Under the pieces are notes generated by a model. It had not been told where the DNA came from, did not search any database, and saw only the letters and a list, made by a program, of their open reading frames with translations. From assembly GCA_964590495.1 (NCBI GenBank), contig CAZPWQ010000001.1, forward strand, positions 1 to 64,000: a DNA stretch of 64,000 nt. Direction: 5' to 3'. The DNA is from CAZPWQ01 sp964590495. Its GTDB lineage: Bacteria > Bacteroidota > Rhodothermia > Balneolales > Balneolaceae. Position 1 is the stretch's first letter; the number at the start of each line of letters is the position of its first letter. Both the position numbers and the translations under genes were made by a program. This document shows positions 62,884 through 64,000 of this stretch, piece after piece.

Positions 62884-64000
62884 TTAGTCAGATGCTAAAT
62901 CCCCGGAAAAGGAAACTGTTCTTGTATTCCGCCTGAAGTCGGTAATATCTATTGATTGCACATTATCATTTATCAGTATAAAACGGCCGGAGGAGGATAA
63001 AAAAGAGGAACCATAGTAAAATTCAACTTTGCGGCTGCTTCCATCTTCATAATGTATGACTGCAGATTGATCCATGTCATCAGCCTGGAAAATTTTCGAG
63101 GTCTGTGTCGTTTGGAAAAGTTTTAAAGGTCCCCGGTTTTGAGCCGTTGCAACCAGCGGTGAATCATTTACTCCTTTCAATTTTACCAATGCCTTGGCAT
63201 CCCCCGGCACAAAAAAGCCGCTCTCTTCAAAACTCTTCACATCAAAACCACCCGTTCCGTCTCCGGTCAGCACCAGCCCGTTCAGAGCATCCGCTCTGCT
63301 CACCGACAATTCCATGCCATGGTCATTACCGGTTAACACCACATCAAGATTCCCATCTCCATTCACATCTTCTGCTAAACAGCCATAAACAGGCGCCCAC
63401 TGTGCTTCATCAGGCAACGGAGTGATGACAAATTTCCCGTTCCCCCTATTTTCTATGAAAGAAGTTTCCATATGGTTAGCCTGGTAATTCAATATGCTAT
63501 TGGTTTCAAATAGTGAAAGAATTTCATCCATCGTAACCCGGGCAAAGGCATGATTGGTTTCATACTTTTCCCCGATAGCAGGTAACTGTTTAGTCAGGTC
63601 TCCAAGTCCGTGATATGGAACTTCAACCCTGTAGCCATCACGTTCCATTTTGCTGTATATGGATGGAATCGCATCGAACATGCCGTTATTATCAAAATCG
63701 GAAGCATATATATTTACCGGATACTTCTCATCTGCCTGGAAATAGGTATTTGTTCCAATGTTACCGGCTATATAATCAATATCACCATCATTATCGAAAT
63801 CCCCACCGCACAGACTGTTCCACCAGCCCTTATAATCAGCCAGACCTGTGCTGTCAGTTACATCAACAAAGCTGCCGGAATCATTTTTTAAAAACCTGAG
63901 CGACATCCATTCGCCCGCCAATATCAGATCGACCCATCCGTCGTTATTAAAATCGGTCCATAGTGCATCAGAAACCATCCCAAATTCATCAAGCAGAGGA
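62884..64000 (-). CDS. VCBS/FG-GAP plus ASPIC-type surface protein 4, partial (5' end outside window)
   Basis: An open frame enters from the right edge and runs to a stop at 62884, about 372 codons. It corresponds to the second propeller and C-terminal end of the large lipoproteins: LLDEFGMVSDALWTDFNNDG matches the GLITDAEWFDYDDDG region of copy 2, followed by VDLILAGEWMSLRF, WWNSLCGGDFDNDGDIDYIA, GNIGTNTYFQADEKYPVNIY, DFDNNGMFDAIPSI, PVYGCLAEDVNGDGNLDVVL and a C-terminal domain. This copy's C-terminal end is longer (to FSGDLASD). It is upstream of the Gfo/Idh gene. Full domain count must be read in the neighbouring sequence. Confidence 0.88.
   Translation of the reverse strand, partial: PLLDEFGMVSDALWTDFNNDGWVDLILAGEWMSLRFLKNDSGSFVDVTDSTGLADYKGWWNSLCGGDFDNDGDIDYIAGNIGTNTYFQADEKYPVNIYASDFDNNGMFDAIPSIYSKMERDGYRVEVPYHGLGDLTKQLPAIGEKYETNHAFARVTMDEILSLFETNSILNYQANHMETSFIENRGNGKFVITPLPDEAQWAPVYGCLAEDVNGDGNLDVVLTGNDHGMELSVSRADALNGLVLTGDGTGGFDVKSFEESGFFVPGDAKALVKLKGVNDSPLVATAQNRGPLKLFQTTQTSKIFQADDMDQSAVIHYEDGSSRKVEFYYGSSFLSSSGRFILINDNVQSIDITDFRRNTRTVSFSGDLASD

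Overview
The window looks like a chromosome segment from the Bacteroidota/Balneolota/Rhodothermota assemblage, most likely a Balneola-like marine or halophilic heterotroph (inference). Supporting traits are two SusC/SusD outer-membrane uptake pairs, very large FG-GAP/ASPIC-UnbV lipoproteins, few clear Shine-Dalgarno sites, a TAnnTTTG promoter element, many small palindromic intergenic repeats, and the protein sequences of the housekeeping genes.

Layout. (1) 1-5060: every gene is on the minus strand and separated by integron attC recombination sites. Two sites are clear 135-base copies, a third is good and two are degenerate. The cassettes encode a VOC protein with an AraC-type regulator, a P-loop kinase, a membrane protein and an unknown protein. 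No integrase is present, so this is a cassette cluster lacking intI (CALIN), next to a tRNA-Val. An amidohydrolase continues the array leftwards; its last bases in the window are tandem 24-bp repeats resembling the end of an IS21-type element. (2) 5.2-15.3 kb: two HWE/HisKA_2 histidine kinases, an M20 peptidase and a UPF0182 membrane protein. (3) 15.6-26.3 kb, plus strand: conserved translation and division genes thrS, infC (apparently starting on AUC), rpmI, rplT, pheS, pheT, a coiled-coil gene and zapA, then a candidate 6S RNA, a YmdB-type phosphoesterase, a LolD-like ATPase and a TPR membrane protein.

(4) 26.6-62.5 kb holds a sugar-acquisition region. On the left are a GMC flavin dehydrogenase with its Tat-exported small subunit, a DUF1080 (3-keto-disaccharide hydrolase family) protein, a Tat-exported TIM-barrel protein and a NupG-type transporter. 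In the middle, on the minus strand, are two SusC/SusD pairs and three lipoproteins of about 1,130 residues built from VCBS/FG-GAP propellers around an ASPIC/UnbV domain. On the right are a sorbosone-dehydrogenase-like propeller fused to a type 1 copper domain, a DUF1080-PA14 fusion, a second free DUF1080 protein, a sugar isomerase-like TIM barrel and a Gfo/Idh/MocA oxidoreductase. A fourth VCBS/ASPIC gene runs off the right edge.

Together these read as an oxidative glycan route: SusC/D and VCBS lipoproteins capture and import a sugar or glycoside, GMC or Gfo/Idh enzymes oxidise it to a 3-keto sugar, DUF1080 enzymes and TIM-barrel lyases/isomerases cleave it, and the copper domain may take the electrons. 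The substrate cannot be read from sequence. Intergenic spaces are rich in repeats: an inverted pair of REPINs, a 170-bp element in two inverted copies, a 110-bp direct repeat, and several long hairpins.
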